64,000 bases of DNA, from positions 3,844,001 through 3,908,000 of the forward strand of contig JACJYL010000001.1 in assembly GCA_020636105.1 (NCBI GenBank). The letters are read 5' to 3'. Shown here in pieces: positions 27,256-35,834 of this stretch; position 1 is the first letter of the stretch; each line of letters begins with the position of its first letter. Position numbers and translations under genes: made by a program. The notes under the pieces were generated by a model. That model saw only the letters and a program-made list of their open reading frames with translations, ran no database searches and was not told the DNA's origin. Origin of the DNA: Lewinellaceae bacterium. Its GTDB lineage: Bacteria > Bacteroidota > Bacteroidia > Chitinophagales > Saprospiraceae.

Positions 27256-28971
27256 TTACTTTTTGGCATTCCCTTTTTTGCCACCTAAAATACGGCTCAA
27301 AATTTTAGTGGTGATCAAATAGGTTGGCTTGACCCCATCAACACCCAGCCCCCCGGAGGCCAGTGTACCTCCCGTAATCAGCGGATTATCAGAGGCATAA
27401 TAGGCATACCTTAACACGATTTTGTCGTTGACGACCTTTCGAATCTTCGAGGCCGCCTGGATGGCCTTCTGGTAATGCGCACCTTCCATTTCAAGACCAA
27501 TGCTGTTCCATGAAGATTTAAAGAAATACCTAAGGATATCTTTATTTTGGAGTGAAGTGCCGAGTACGGTAATCATCGGACCTTCATATACGGGAAGGCC
27601 GTGGTTTTCAAAATCTTCTTTACAAAAATCATTTTCAAAAGGATAATTATCAGCTGTTCCTTCAAAAATGTGGGCTGTCGGTACCATAATGTCTCCCTTG
27701 TCGCCAGCCAGGATGCCCGCTTTCCCCATAATTGAAATGGATTCCACATTGATGGGATAACGTTCCTCTCCCAGTTTATAGGGTTTTAATAATTCGTCCA
27801 TGGTTTCGTACGCCTGTTCTCCAAAGGCATAATCCATTACTACCAGGATCGGTTTTTGTGATTCAATCAATTCCTTGTCGGCGATTACCTCCCTGGGAAG
27901 AATATCCGGGTTTATTTTTGCGGTATCAAAAATCTGAACCGTGATGTTTGTGCCACTGGTATTGTCGATAACCGACATGCCGTTATTGAGGGCATAGGTC
28001 TGAATCTTTTTCCGCAATTTGTTGTTTTTTCCCTGGCTGATCTCTCTCGCCAGAAACTCTACCTCTTCTTCGTTATATTTTTTTCCGAGTGCCGCTTTTC
28101 CGTAAATGGTATTCATTACACTGTGCAGGTTGGCACTGATGATATGAATAGGGCGATCAAACAAGTTATTTTCAAACAGAAATTTTTTAATATTCGTGGC
28201 CCAGCGTTCTCCGTATTCGTGATGTCCGATACGTTCCCGAAGCATGGGGGAAAAACTGATATCCCGGTCCGTTTTGTCATGAAATTCCTGGAAGGAAAGA
28301 TTGCCCAGCCAATAGGTAATATGAAACAGGCTATTGACTTCCTCGTCTTCCTCAAATCTTTCATAAGCCGATTTTACTTCGCTATAGGTTCGGCCGAGTA
28401 AAGTGGTCATGTAGGTAAAAGCCACCTCCTTGTCGAATTCCTCCCCGCTTTTTTCGCGGGCTACAATGTCTTCGAGTTTTTCCCATTCCCGCTTTTTTTC
28501 GCCTTTGTGGGTCTGGCTGTTTTGCCGGATTTTTTCGGCTTCGATGTACATGAAGGTGAGGTGAGTGAGAATGTCATATATGTCGCTCCTACCGCGGGTA
28601 AGTTCTATGTACATTTCCTTATTGTCAATGCGGTAGGCATTTCTTCTTCTTTTTGACGGGACGAAGCAGGGCAGGCCGGAATGCTGTAAACCTTCCCGGG
28701 AAATCATACGGATGAACCGGCATTCTTCGATGCCTTTTGGCAATCGTTGAAAAATGTAAAGTAATCCATCGAGTTCGATCCGCTCAGGATCGTTGATGGA
28801 TCCGTATATTTCAGGATTCAATGTTTTCAGGGAATTGATCATTGCCTCGCCTGAAATGCCAAGCGGTTTATAAGTACCACGGATAAAGAGGTGTCGCATG
28901 GCAATGTAAAGCTTTTCAATGGCAGCCCTAGATTCCTGGGCACGGCTACGTTGTGAGGTGGTTAGTGACAT
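27256..28971 (-). CDS. Conserved Bacteroidota protein (DUF6909-like) with nucleosidase-like C-terminus
   Basis: A 571-residue cytosolic protein. I tentatively place it in the uncharacterised Bacteroidota family DUF6909. The N-terminal 330 residues look helical and unlike anything I know. The C-terminal part has what look like the motifs of the PNP/UDP phosphorylase-nucleosidase fold: ESISIMGKAGILAGDKGDI near 405-430, GPMITVLGTS near 465, the ribose-binding GLEMEGAHYQ near 492-501, and YYASDNPL near 524-531, where Asp528 would match the catalytic aspartate of AMP nucleosidase (VSDKPL). A nucleotide or nucleoside C-N cleaving role is inferred from these motifs only. It lies 34 bp downstream of the OmpA gene on the same strand. 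Confidence 0.75.
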   Translation of the reverse strand: MSLTTSQRSRAQESRAAIEKLYIAMRHLFIRGTYKPLGISGEAMINSLKTLNPEIYGSINDPERIELDGLLYIFQRLPKGIEECRFIRMISREGLQHSGLPCFVPSKRRRNAYRIDNKEMYIELTRGRSDIYDILTHLTFMYIEAEKIRQNSQTHKGEKKREWEKLEDIVAREKSGEEFDKEVAFTYMTTLLGRTYSEVKSAYERFEEDEEVNSLFHITYWLGNLSFQEFHDKTDRDISFSPMLRERIGHHEYGERWATNIKKFLFENNLFDRPIHIISANLHSVMNTIYGKAALGKKYNEEEVEFLAREISQGKNNKLRKKIQTYALNNGMSVIDNTSGTNITVQIFDTAKINPDILPREVIADKELIESQKPILVVMDYAFGEQAYETMDELLKPYKLGEERYPINVESISIMGKAGILAGDKGDIMVPTAHIFEGTADNYPFENDFCKEDFENHGLPVYEGPMITVLGTSLQNKDILRYFFKSSWNSIGLEMEGAHYQKAIQAASKIRKVVNDKIVLRYAYYASDNPLITGGTLASGGLGVDGVKPTYLITTKILSRILGGKKGNAKK

Positions 28972-29004
28972 GAGTATTCTTGTTGCTGGTTATCTTGTTA
29001 CTGG

Positions 29005-30582
29005 TTATTTGTTGCTGGTTTGGTAGAGTTCGATTTCTACTCTTCGGTTTTGCCGGCGACCTTCAGCTGTTTGGTTACTGGCGACTGGTTTTTGTTCACC
29101 ATATCCATTATAGGACATTCTTGAAGGACTAATTCCTTGTCTTTCAAGATAGTAATAACAATTTTTGGCGCGCTTGCGCGAGATATATTTATTTTGATCT
29201 TTGCTCCCTCCGCTATCGCTATACCCGTTTAACCGGATGCTATAGGATGGGTTTTCCTGTAAAAAAACGGCCACCTGATCCAGGATTTCATAAGAATCGG
29301 GATCGTATTTTCCGGTGTCAAAATGGATATGTTGTTGATTGAGTTCGCTGGCTTGTTCTTCGGCAATGACTATTGCCGGACAACCATTGTTTTCATACAA
29401 GCCAAATGCTTCGGGACAGTGGTCCTTAGCATCCTCAACGCCGTCTCCGTCCGTATCGGGGCACCCTTTAAAAATGTCAATGCCGTAAGCATTTGGGCAT
29501 TTATCGTCTTCATCAAGTATACCGTCCCCGTCAGTGTCGATTTCTGGGCATCCTTTCCGGGGTGCTGTCCCGGCGATGTACGGGCAATCATCGTCCAGGT
29601 CATCTATGCCATCCCCGTCAGCGTCTTTGTAGGGGCATCCAAAGTGAATGGCAGGGCCGGCCTCAAAGGGGCATCGGTCGATCTTATCCGCAATGCCATC
29701 GGCATCGGCATCCGGGCAGCCGAACAAATCAGGGACACCCGGATCGAAGGGACAATCATCAATAAGGTCCTCCAAACCGTCTTCATCCGTATCCGGGCAA
29801 CCGGAAAATTGTTCTTTCCCCGGCACTTCGGGGCATTTGTCTTTGGTATTGGGAATGCCGTCCCCGTCGTCGTCAGCTTTACGAAAACGGTAACTTACGG
29901 AAAGCGTTCCTACTCCGTACCAATCATTTTGTTCGGGATTCCCTGCCTGACTGATACCGTCGAGATAATCGGTAAAAGGCACACGCAAACCAGCATCAGC
30001 CTCCAGGTAAAAACTGGCGCCGAGGTAAACATTAACGCCAATACCTCCTGAAAATCCAAAAAAAACATTGGGGTAATCCTTTGCCAGGTCGGAAATGATA
30101 CCTTCTTTGTTGCCATCGATTTTATTTCTGTCAAAATTGGCATCAGGCTCAATAAAAAAAAGCGCCGGCCCGAAAAATACCGAAGGTGAAATTCTTTGAA
30201 GATCCGTTTTTCGGAAAGGCTCCCACTCAGGGGTAAAGGCGATTTCGGTAACAGAAGTATTGAAAAAAAAACCGCGGCTGAGTCGTTCGGGTTGTTCAGT
30301 GAAAAGATAATCATCCCCGGAAAGGCGTGTCGTCAGAAAACTGGATTTAAGACTAAAAAAATGGGTCAGTTCTTTTTTGATAAAAAATCCGTAGGCTCCC
30401 TTTGAAGTGCCTATGTTTAGGCCGGTTTTTGGGGCGATATCACCAAAATAGGTAGAAATGCCACCAATAGCCCCAATTTCCCATGCTCCGTTTTGAGCTA
30501 TGGACAAAGCGGGAAGCAAAGAAAGCAGCAGAATGAAGACTCCTTTTTTGAAGAGGTAATATGTTATAGTTTTTGGCCCCAC
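29005..30582 (-). CDS. OmpA family protein with thrombospondin type 3 repeats
   Basis: A 525-residue outer-membrane protein. After a signal peptide (ILLLSLLPALSIAQ) comes a beta-barrel-like region of about 230 residues, then seven or so calcium-binding thrombospondin type 3 repeats of the DxDxDGxxDxxDxCP kind (about residues 232-400), and a C-terminal OmpA domain that binds peptidoglycan (NGYSDSGGSKDQNKYISRKR near 455, then GYGEQKPVASNQTAEGR). It should anchor the outer membrane to the wall, with the repeats as a rigid calcium-stabilised spacer. Similar proteins are also seen with gliding and type IX secretion genes, but none are adjacent here. Confidence 0.93.
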   Translation of the reverse strand: MGPKTITYYLFKKGVFILLLSLLPALSIAQNGAWEIGAIGGISTYFGDIAPKTGLNIGTSKGAYGFFIKKELTHFFSLKSSFLTTRLSGDDYLFTEQPERLSRGFFFNTSVTEIAFTPEWEPFRKTDLQRISPSVFFGPALFFIEPDANFDRNKIDGNKEGIISDLAKDYPNVFFGFSGGIGVNVYLGASFYLEADAGLRVPFTDYLDGISQAGNPEQNDWYGVGTLSVSYRFRKADDDGDGIPNTKDKCPEVPGKEQFSGCPDTDEDGLEDLIDDCPFDPGVPDLFGCPDADADGIADKIDRCPFEAGPAIHFGCPYKDADGDGIDDLDDDCPYIAGTAPRKGCPEIDTDGDGILDEDDKCPNAYGIDIFKGCPDTDGDGVEDAKDHCPEAFGLYENNGCPAIVIAEEQASELNQQHIHFDTGKYDPDSYEILDQVAVFLQENPSYSIRLNGYSDSGGSKDQNKYISRKRAKNCYYYLERQGISPSRMSYNGYGEQKPVASNQTAEGRRQNRRVEIELYQTSNK

Positions 30583-30863
30583 AAGTAGCTTTGCTTTGGT
30601 AATTTCATGGACAAAACTAATCCATCTTAAGCTAATTTGTATAAAAAGCCCTCAAATAATAATTCGTTGGAGGGCCGGGCCGTGGGGAATCTTTTTTAAA
30701 AGAATGGGAATTCAATTTATTGAAAACAATTTCCATCAACCCCAAGAAGTAAATAAATGGAGTAATTACCTCACATTTCATAGCCATTTTGTCAGCTTTC
30801 CTTCCCAATTAATGGCTTCGATCCGTATTTTTTGCAAAAGAAAATGAATATTTACGCAAAGGC

Positions 30864-31199
30864 TTATTTTTTCTTGAGCAACTCAATTTCCCGTTCTCTG
30901 TTTTTGAGCAGCCGGTTCAGTCTTTCATTTTCTGACTCTAGTTCGTCGATCCTTTTATTGAGTCTGGCTACTTCGGTGTCGTTACTCTTGTTTTCAGTGG
31001 TTTTCTTTTCTTCCTTTTGGGGCTGAAAATCGGTGGTGTCGTGAGTATCTTCCGCCAGATCAATACCAATCATTTTTTTTAGTTTAGCCACGCCATCCTC
31101 CCCATTGTAATAGGAAGCCCCGAAATAGGCAAGAGGAACAATAATAGCCATTGCAAAAAAGAAACGTGCAAATCCGGTAAGTTTAAATTTAGAAGCCAT
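30864..31199 (-). CDS. Small membrane-anchored coiled-coil protein
   Basis: A 111-residue protein that I do not recognise by family. It has a single N-terminal membrane segment (FFFAMAIIVPLAYFGASYY, about residues 13-31) and a strongly charged C-terminal coiled coil with heptad leucines (LNKRIDELESENERLNRLLK, about 80-99). The topology resembles small bacterial scaffold proteins. It has a well-formed Bacteroidota promoter directly upstream, which supports it being real. Function unknown. Confidence 0.7.
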   Translation of the reverse strand: MASKFKLTGFARFFFAMAIIVPLAYFGASYYNGEDGVAKLKKMIGIDLAEDTHDTTDFQPQKEEKKTTENKSNDTEVARLNKRIDELESENERLNRLLKNREREIELLKKK

Positions 31200-31568
31200 G
31201 AATTATTTATTTATTACAAAGATAATCACTGAGCATTATTTTATCTTCAAAATTCTACCTGCTTGCTGATTTTTAGGATGAAACATGCCCTGGAAAGGTT
31301 TTAAAAATAAATTGACATAATTTTGAGGGAAACTCCTCTTGAGGGACGGGGTGAAAGACTTAAAGACAAGGTTTCCTTTCCTTTAGGCTGAAAGTCTGAT
31401 CAGGTTTATAGAAGACCTCTTGGGGAAAAATACCCGTTTTTAAACAGCAAGTTGTATCTTGTTTTAGTTTTAAAAGCGAATTAGGGTGTTTTTTTAAATC
31501 GATCCAATAAAAATCGGACTGGTTGGTTTTAGGAACACTCATTTTTTGTACACAAAAATTATTTAAAA
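31200..31568. other. 369-bp divergent spacer
   Basis: Between the coiled-coil gene and the DUF2911 gene. It holds the promoter of the former (31217-31250) and a short TTTTTGT/ACAAAAA inverted repeat just before the DUF2911 start. No further gene was found. Confidence 0.5.
31217..31250 (-). promoter_or_regulatory. Promoter of the coiled-coil membrane protein
   Basis: Minus-strand TATCTTTG (31217-31224) with TTG 23 bases upstream (31248-31250), an exact fit to the Bacteroidota TTG/TAnnTTTG promoter, 17 bp before the ATG. Confidence 0.7.
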
Positions 31569-32429
31569 ATGAAGCAATTATTAGGATTGTGTTTGACACT
31601 CTTTTTGACAACCTCCCTTTTCAGTCAGCTGGAATTACCACAAAAAAGCCCAAAAGCATCCACTTCTTATGTCATTGGTTTGACGAAAGTTTCCATCAAC
31701 TACAGCAGCCCGGCGGTAAATGGCAGGGTAATTTGGGGCGGTTTGGTCCCTTTTGACCAGGTATGGAGGGCGGGGGCCAACGAAGCGACCACTGTTGAGT
31801 TCAGTACTGATGTAATGGTTGAAGACAAATTTTTGAAAAAGGGGAAATATTCTCTTTTCTTCATTCCTAAACAAGACGGCAAGTGGATCGCCATATTCAA
31901 TAAAATTGCGGATCAATGGGGTGCCTATTCCTACAATGAACAGCAGGATGCCTTGCGTGTAGAGGTACAGACCAAAGATACGGATTCTATGGAGGAGCGA
32001 CTTAATTTCAGTATAGTGGATCTGGCTGATGAGAGGGGTTATATTCGTTTTGGATGGGAAAAGAAGCGCGTGTATATTCTTTTCCGGGAGGATTTGATGG
32101 CCCAGGTTTTGGAAAATATTAAAGTAGCTTCTGAAAGTGCAGCTCCTGATGACAAATGGCTGATCCATGCACAGGCAGCTGATTGGTATTTAGAGAATGG
32201 CCATCCCGCAAAAGCAGAGGCTCAGATAAATATTTCTACGGCACTGGCACGGCATTCCCGAAATTGCTGGATTGAGGCCAAAATAAAAGCCGAAAAGAAG
32301 GATTACAAAGGAGCGGTAGAAAGTGCAAAATTAGCCATGGACCTGGGAGAAAAAGCCAATAGTAAATTTTATATTTCTTCAAAAGACCGTATGGCAGAGG
32401 CCGTAAAAGAGTGGTCCGGAAAAATGTAG
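31569..32429 (+). CDS. DUF2911 domain-containing exported protein
   Basis: A 286-residue protein with a signal peptide (LLGLCLTLFLTTSLFSQ) and the DUF2911 domain, recognised by the conserved run SPKASTSYVIGLTKVSINYS, then GRVIWGGLVPFDQVWRAGAN and the GKYSLFFIPK strand (residues about 27-165). A helical tail of about 100 residues resembles tetratricopeptide-like repeats (DWYLENGHPAKAEAQINIS). The family is common in Bacteroidota; its molecular function is unknown. Monocistronic. Confidence 0.9.
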   Translation: MKQLLGLCLTLFLTTSLFSQLELPQKSPKASTSYVIGLTKVSINYSSPAVNGRVIWGGLVPFDQVWRAGANEATTVEFSTDVMVEDKFLKKGKYSLFFIPKQDGKWIAIFNKIADQWGAYSYNEQQDALRVEVQTKDTDSMEERLNFSIVDLADERGYIRFGWEKKRVYILFREDLMAQVLENIKVASESAAPDDKWLIHAQAADWYLENGHPAKAEAQINISTALARHSRNCWIEAKIKAEKKDYKGAVESAKLAMDLGEKANSKFYISSKDRMAEAVKEWSGKM

Positions 32430-32876
32430 GATCTGCGGAAGTACGGGGCCGATGCGCCGGCTTGCCATGGATGAATGCCAAAGGAGTGACCCATCAATTG
32501 AATACTTGTTCATTTGCGTTGCTCCTTTGGCATTTTCAGGAATTTAGCCCTTTTTCATGGCATTGCCTATTTCCCTGAAAACCCTTAGCTTTGCAGGGAA
32601 TTAGCGGAGTTTTTATTTAAAAGTTTAAAAAGCCAATTGAGCCTTTAGGCTCCCGGCGAAAGATATAAGGGGTTCTTCCCTAAAAGATGAAGTTGGATTT
32701 TCTCGAGCAGCCCGATAGTGAGTTTTCTCATTATTGGGCTTGTTCTTTTTAGGGGGACCATTTGAAATGCCTAACACTTTCCTACCGAGCAGTAGGGAAG
32801 GTGGAGATACTCCTCCTTAATCAGTTAATAAGTAAAGTGATGAGGAGTCACTTCAATATTTTTTTGCGTGTATACT
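32430..32876. other. 447-bp spacer with two hairpins
   Basis: No gene. One hairpin (ATGCCAAAGGAG 32475-32486 with CTCCTTTGGCAT 32522-32533) has a 35-base loop and weak T-run. A second is listed separately as a terminator at 32709-32750. Confidence 0.6.
32709..32750 (+). terminator. Terminator-like hairpin
   Basis: AGCCCGATAGTGAG (32709-32722) pairs with CTCATTATTGGGCT (32727-32740) using two G-T pairs, followed by TGTTCTTTTT. It lies 280 bp past the DUF2911 gene. Confidence 0.6.
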
Positions 32877-33203
32877 TTATTGATCATACTCTTCCGGATG
32901 CCAGAAATGTTTTTCAAGATCAACGATTTTATTTTTTTCCACTTTCACGCCTTCCTTTTCCAGCTTTTCCTGCATCAGTTCAGGATGTGCAAAATGATTA
33001 CGGCCACTGAGTTCTCCTTTTCTGTTGACCACCCGGTGTGCAGGGATGTCCATGCCCATGGAATTATTTAGCGCCCATCCGACCATCCTGGCAGAGCCAA
33101 GGCTCAAATAATCGGCAATTGCTCCATAAGTGCTCACCCTTCCCGACGGAATACGCCTAGTAAGTTCAAAAACTAATTCGTAGTAGTTATCTTTGCTCTT
33201 CAT
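32877..33203 (-). CDS. Alkyltransferase-like (ATL/MGMT-family) protein without the acceptor cysteine
   Basis: A 108-residue protein consisting only of the DNA-binding domain of O6-alkylguanine-DNA alkyltransferases. The helix-turn-helix part is visible (IPSGRVSTYGAIADYLSLG, residues 18-36). The active-site motif, PCHRV in true MGMT, reads PAHRVVN at 54-60, so the methyl-accepting cysteine is alanine here. Known ATL proteins with this change bind O6-alkylguanine and recruit nucleotide excision repair. It is divergently arranged with the TrpF-like gene, only 12 bp between start codons. Confidence 0.9.
   Translation of the reverse strand: MKSKDNYYELVFELTRRIPSGRVSTYGAIADYLSLGSARMVGWALNNSMGMDIPAHRVVNRKGELSGRNHFAHPELMQEKLEKEGVKVEKNKIVDLEKHFWHPEEYDQ
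33188..33195 (+). promoter_or_regulatory. Candidate -7 box for the TrpF-like gene
   Basis: TATCTTTG, inside the first codons of the divergent ATL gene and 20 bp before the ATG at 33216. No TTG at -33. Confidence 0.45.
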
Positions 33204-33215
33204 AATATTCAGATC

Positions 33216-33860
33216 ATGTTGAGAACCAAAGTTAAGGCAAGTTCCATTACCAATTTAACGGATGCCCGTTATTTTGCTGCCATGGGAGTGGAGTGGCTGG
33301 GATTCAATCTAAATCCACAGAACGGATCCGTCATTTCAGCGGCAAGTATCCGTGAAATTGAAGGATGGGTAGAAGGCGTTCAGATTGTTGCCGAGTATGG
33401 GAGGGAGCACTGGGATAAAATCCGGGAAAGCGTGTTGGAGGTCATTCCCAATGTTATCCAGGTGGGCGAAAATTGTGGGATACAGGAAATGCTCGAGTTG
33501 CCTCCTTCCGTTCAGGTGATAAGGGAATTCATTATAGATAAAGAAACCTCTGCCGAACAATTGATTGAGGAAATGGAAAACCTGGACGGTCATGTGATGG
33601 CTTTTGCTTTTAATTTTATGGGCAATAGCCTTACCTGGGATCATCTGGTTAAGGGCATACCCTTTTCCGTCAGTACCCTCGAAGAAATTACCGCCCGGTT
33701 TCCTGTGATCCTTGAAGTGGATCTGGACGTTCCCGGACTGAAAGCATGCCTTTCATTATCTTCTTTGGAAGGGATTACCCTCAAAGGAGGAGAAGAAGAA
33801 AAAACAGGATTTAAATCCTTTGAGGAGCTGGATGAGTTGTTTGATGTACTGATGGATTGA
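33216..33860 (+). CDS. TrpF-like (phosphoribosylanthranilate isomerase fold) protein, catalytic Cys absent
   Basis: A 214-residue protein whose N-terminus LRTKVKASSITNLTDARYFA and following GVEWLGFNLNP align with TrpF (KICGITNxxDA...GAdaLGFIF). The catalytic cysteine of the KICG motif is missing (VKAS). The ends (ITLKGGEEEKTGFKSFEEL) recall the TrpF phosphate-loop and last helix, but the family's LAGGL segment is not recognisable (ILEVDLDVPGL). No other trp gene is near. It may be a retired or repurposed TIM barrel. It lies 66 bp upstream of the SPOR gene on the same strand. Confidence 0.7.
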   Translation: MLRTKVKASSITNLTDARYFAAMGVEWLGFNLNPQNGSVISAASIREIEGWVEGVQIVAEYGREHWDKIRESVLEVIPNVIQVGENCGIQEMLELPPSVQVIREFIIDKETSAEQLIEEMENLDGHVMAFAFNFMGNSLTWDHLVKGIPFSVSTLEEITARFPVILEVDLDVPGLKACLSLSSLEGITLKGGEEEKTGFKSFEELDELFDVLMD

Positions 33861-33868
33861 TTCTTAAT

Positions 33869-33902
33869 TTGTCATTTTTCTAAAAAGATTGATGTATCTT
33901 TG
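33869..33902 (+). promoter_or_regulatory. Promoter of the SPOR-rodA pair
   Basis: TTG (33869-33871), 23-base spacer, TATCTTTG (33895-33902), then the ATG at 33927. An exact fit to the Bacteroidota consensus. Confidence 0.7.
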
Positions 33903-33926
33903 ATTTTCACAAAAAATAATGCTTTC

Positions 33927-34328
33927 ATGAAGCGCGTATTTATTTTCATTCCAGTCCTGTTGTTAATAGTAGGTAACCTGAAAGGTCAAAATATACGTAC
34001 CAACGAGGAGCCTCTCATCACTTCAATGATGGATAAATTCGTCGAAGTCAACCGGGCTACCCAATTTGTTGAAGGATGGCGCATACAGATACTTGCTACA
34101 ACCAACAGGGAGCAACTCGAAAGTGCCCGCCAGCGGTTTCAGTATCGTTATCCCAATGTGCCGGTCAGTTGGGTGCATTCCAGCCCACACTATAAATTAC
34201 GAGCAGGAGCTTTTTCCACCAAGCTGGAAGCACTGAGGCTTAAATATATTCTTGAGCGCGATTATTCAGGGCTTTACCTCGTTAAAGATGATCAAATACG
34301 CCTTGAGGAATTATTGAGTTCGTTTTAG
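33927..34328 (+). CDS. SPOR domain-containing exported protein
   Basis: A 133-residue protein from the ATG at 33927; a TTG nine codons upstream would precede the signal peptide with unlikely residues and overlap the promoter. Signal peptide: MKRVFIFIPVLLLIVGNLKGQ. The C-terminal SPOR domain (EGWRIQILATTNREQLESAR ... PHYKLRAGAFSTKLEALRLK) binds denuded glycan strands of peptidoglycan at growth or division sites. It directly precedes rodA by 21 bp, consistent with a shared wall-synthesis role. Confidence 0.85.
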   Translation: MKRVFIFIPVLLLIVGNLKGQNIRTNEEPLITSMMDKFVEVNRATQFVEGWRIQILATTNREQLESARQRFQYRYPNVPVSWVHSSPHYKLRAGAFSTKLEALRLKYILERDYSGLYLVKDDQIRLEELLSSF

Positions 34329-34349
34329 TATTCTCTGATTTTCCATAAA

Positions 34350-35792
34350 GTGCAACCTGGATCATTTGGTCCTGATTTAAAAAATACAAATTTGACGAGT
34401 GTAACCCAGACTTTGAGGAAGCGACCGGATTTTGTCACCTTTGGGATATTCCTGGGCTTGGTGGCTATCGGTTGGCTGATGATTTTTACGGTAGGGTATG
34501 AGGATGGATATACCATGGCTAATTTTCTTGGCACACCCGTAGGAAAACAGACTATTTGGATCGGCATCAGTTTTTTTGCTTTTTTTATGATGCAGCTGGT
34601 GAGCTGGAAATTTTGGCAATCCTTTGCTTATCCCATTTATATCTTCACCTTATTTTTGTTGATTGCTGTTTTATTTTTTGGTGCCAATATTAAAGGAGCT
34701 ATGTCCTGGTTCAGGTTCGGGGGATTTACCATACAGCCTTCGGAGTTGGCCAAGGTGGGGACTTGCCTGGCTATGGCTGCTTTCCTGGGAAACTACAATA
34801 CCGACCTTAAACAATTGCGGTGGCAATTGATAGGGGTGTCCATTATGGCTGCTCCTATTCTGCTGATCCTGTTGCAGCCGGATGCCGGATCGGCCCTTGT
34901 TTTTACTTCTTTTTTGATCGTTTTTTACCGCGCCGGATTTCCGGCCAGTTATTACGTAATCGGCTTTTACAGTGTGGCTGTTTTGATATTGGGCCTGGTC
35001 TCAGCACCTTTTGATCTTATTCAATGGCTCATTCTTTTGGCGATGGTTATCATGTCAACAAATTTCCGTCCCAAAATTTACGGATTATTAACTGCTGTCG
35101 TTTTTGCTGCCGGGGTCATTTTTTTACACCGGAATCTGCCTGAATATGATTGGTATATCTTTGGCGGTACCCTCCTCGCGGCGGTGGTTTTGTCGGTAGT
35201 GCTGTGGCAGCGAAGAAAGCAAAAAGAAGTGAGTCTCCTGATCGGAGCGGTGTTATTAGGCAGCGTGTTGGCTTTGGGGGCTAATTTCGGATTTAACAAA
35301 TTGCTGCCTCACCAACAGGACAGGATCAACGTTTGGCTGCGCCCGCACCTGACCAATGACAAAGAGGCCGGATACAACCTGGCCAATTCCAAAATGGCCA
35401 TTGGGGCGGGAGGGCTTGAAGGGAAAGGTTTCCTGAATGGTACCCTTACGAGGGGCGGGTATGTTCCCGAGCAAATGACGGATTTTATTTTTTGTACCAT
35501 TGGTGAGGAACAAGGATTTGTAGGCAGCATGGCCGTGATTATTTTATTTTTACTGCTGCTCTACCGCCTTACCATTATTGCCGAACGACAACGAACGGAT
35601 TTTGTGCGGTATTATGCCTATGGGGTGGCCGGCATTATTTTCGTTCACTTCTTTATAAACATAGCGATGACGATGGGGCTGATGCCTATTATTGGTATCC
35701 CTCTTCCTTTTATCAGTAAGGGAGGATCTTCCCTGCTCGGCTTTTCCATTATGCTCGCCATTATTCTGAAAATGGATAGTACCGGAAGGTAA
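34350..35792 (+). CDS. rodA: Rod shape-determining protein RodA (SEDS glycosyltransferase)
   Basis: A 480-residue polytopic inner-membrane protein of the SEDS family, which polymerises lipid II into glycan strands during cell elongation with a class B PBP. Markers: GGFTIQPSELAKVGTCLAMA near 131, the large periplasmic loop with AGYNLANSKMAIGAGGLEGKG around 340-360, EEQGFVGSM near 388 and the closing MGLMPIIGIPLPFISKGGSS near 445. About 50-80 residues longer than E. coli RodA because of an extra membrane segment pair in the middle, a known Bacteroidota variant. Start is GTG at 34350; no good ATG is available. Usual mreBCD/pbp2 partners are not in the window. Confidence 0.93.
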   Translation: MQPGSFGPDLKNTNLTSVTQTLRKRPDFVTFGIFLGLVAIGWLMIFTVGYEDGYTMANFLGTPVGKQTIWIGISFFAFFMMQLVSWKFWQSFAYPIYIFTLFLLIAVLFFGANIKGAMSWFRFGGFTIQPSELAKVGTCLAMAAFLGNYNTDLKQLRWQLIGVSIMAAPILLILLQPDAGSALVFTSFLIVFYRAGFPASYYVIGFYSVAVLILGLVSAPFDLIQWLILLAMVIMSTNFRPKIYGLLTAVVFAAGVIFLHRNLPEYDWYIFGGTLLAAVVLSVVLWQRRKQKEVSLLIGAVLLGSVLALGANFGFNKLLPHQQDRINVWLRPHLTNDKEAGYNLANSKMAIGAGGLEGKGFLNGTLTRGGYVPEQMTDFIFCTIGEEQGFVGSMAVIILFLLLLYRLTIIAERQRTDFVRYYAYGVAGIIFVHFFINIAMTMGLMPIIGIPLPFISKGGSSLLGFSIMLAIILKMDSTGR

Positions 35793-35834
35793 TGGACTTA
35801 TGATTGAAAATGGATCAATCGTCAATCAACAGAT

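Noticed and set aside
29323..30051. 242-residue plus-strand ORF
   Set aside because: It is the complement of the thrombospondin type 3 repeats in the OmpA gene, whose codon bias leaves the opposite strand open.
31543..31560. TTTTTGT-AC-ACAAAAA inverted repeat as an operator
   Set aside because: Short and AT-only apart from two bases; expected by chance in such DNA.
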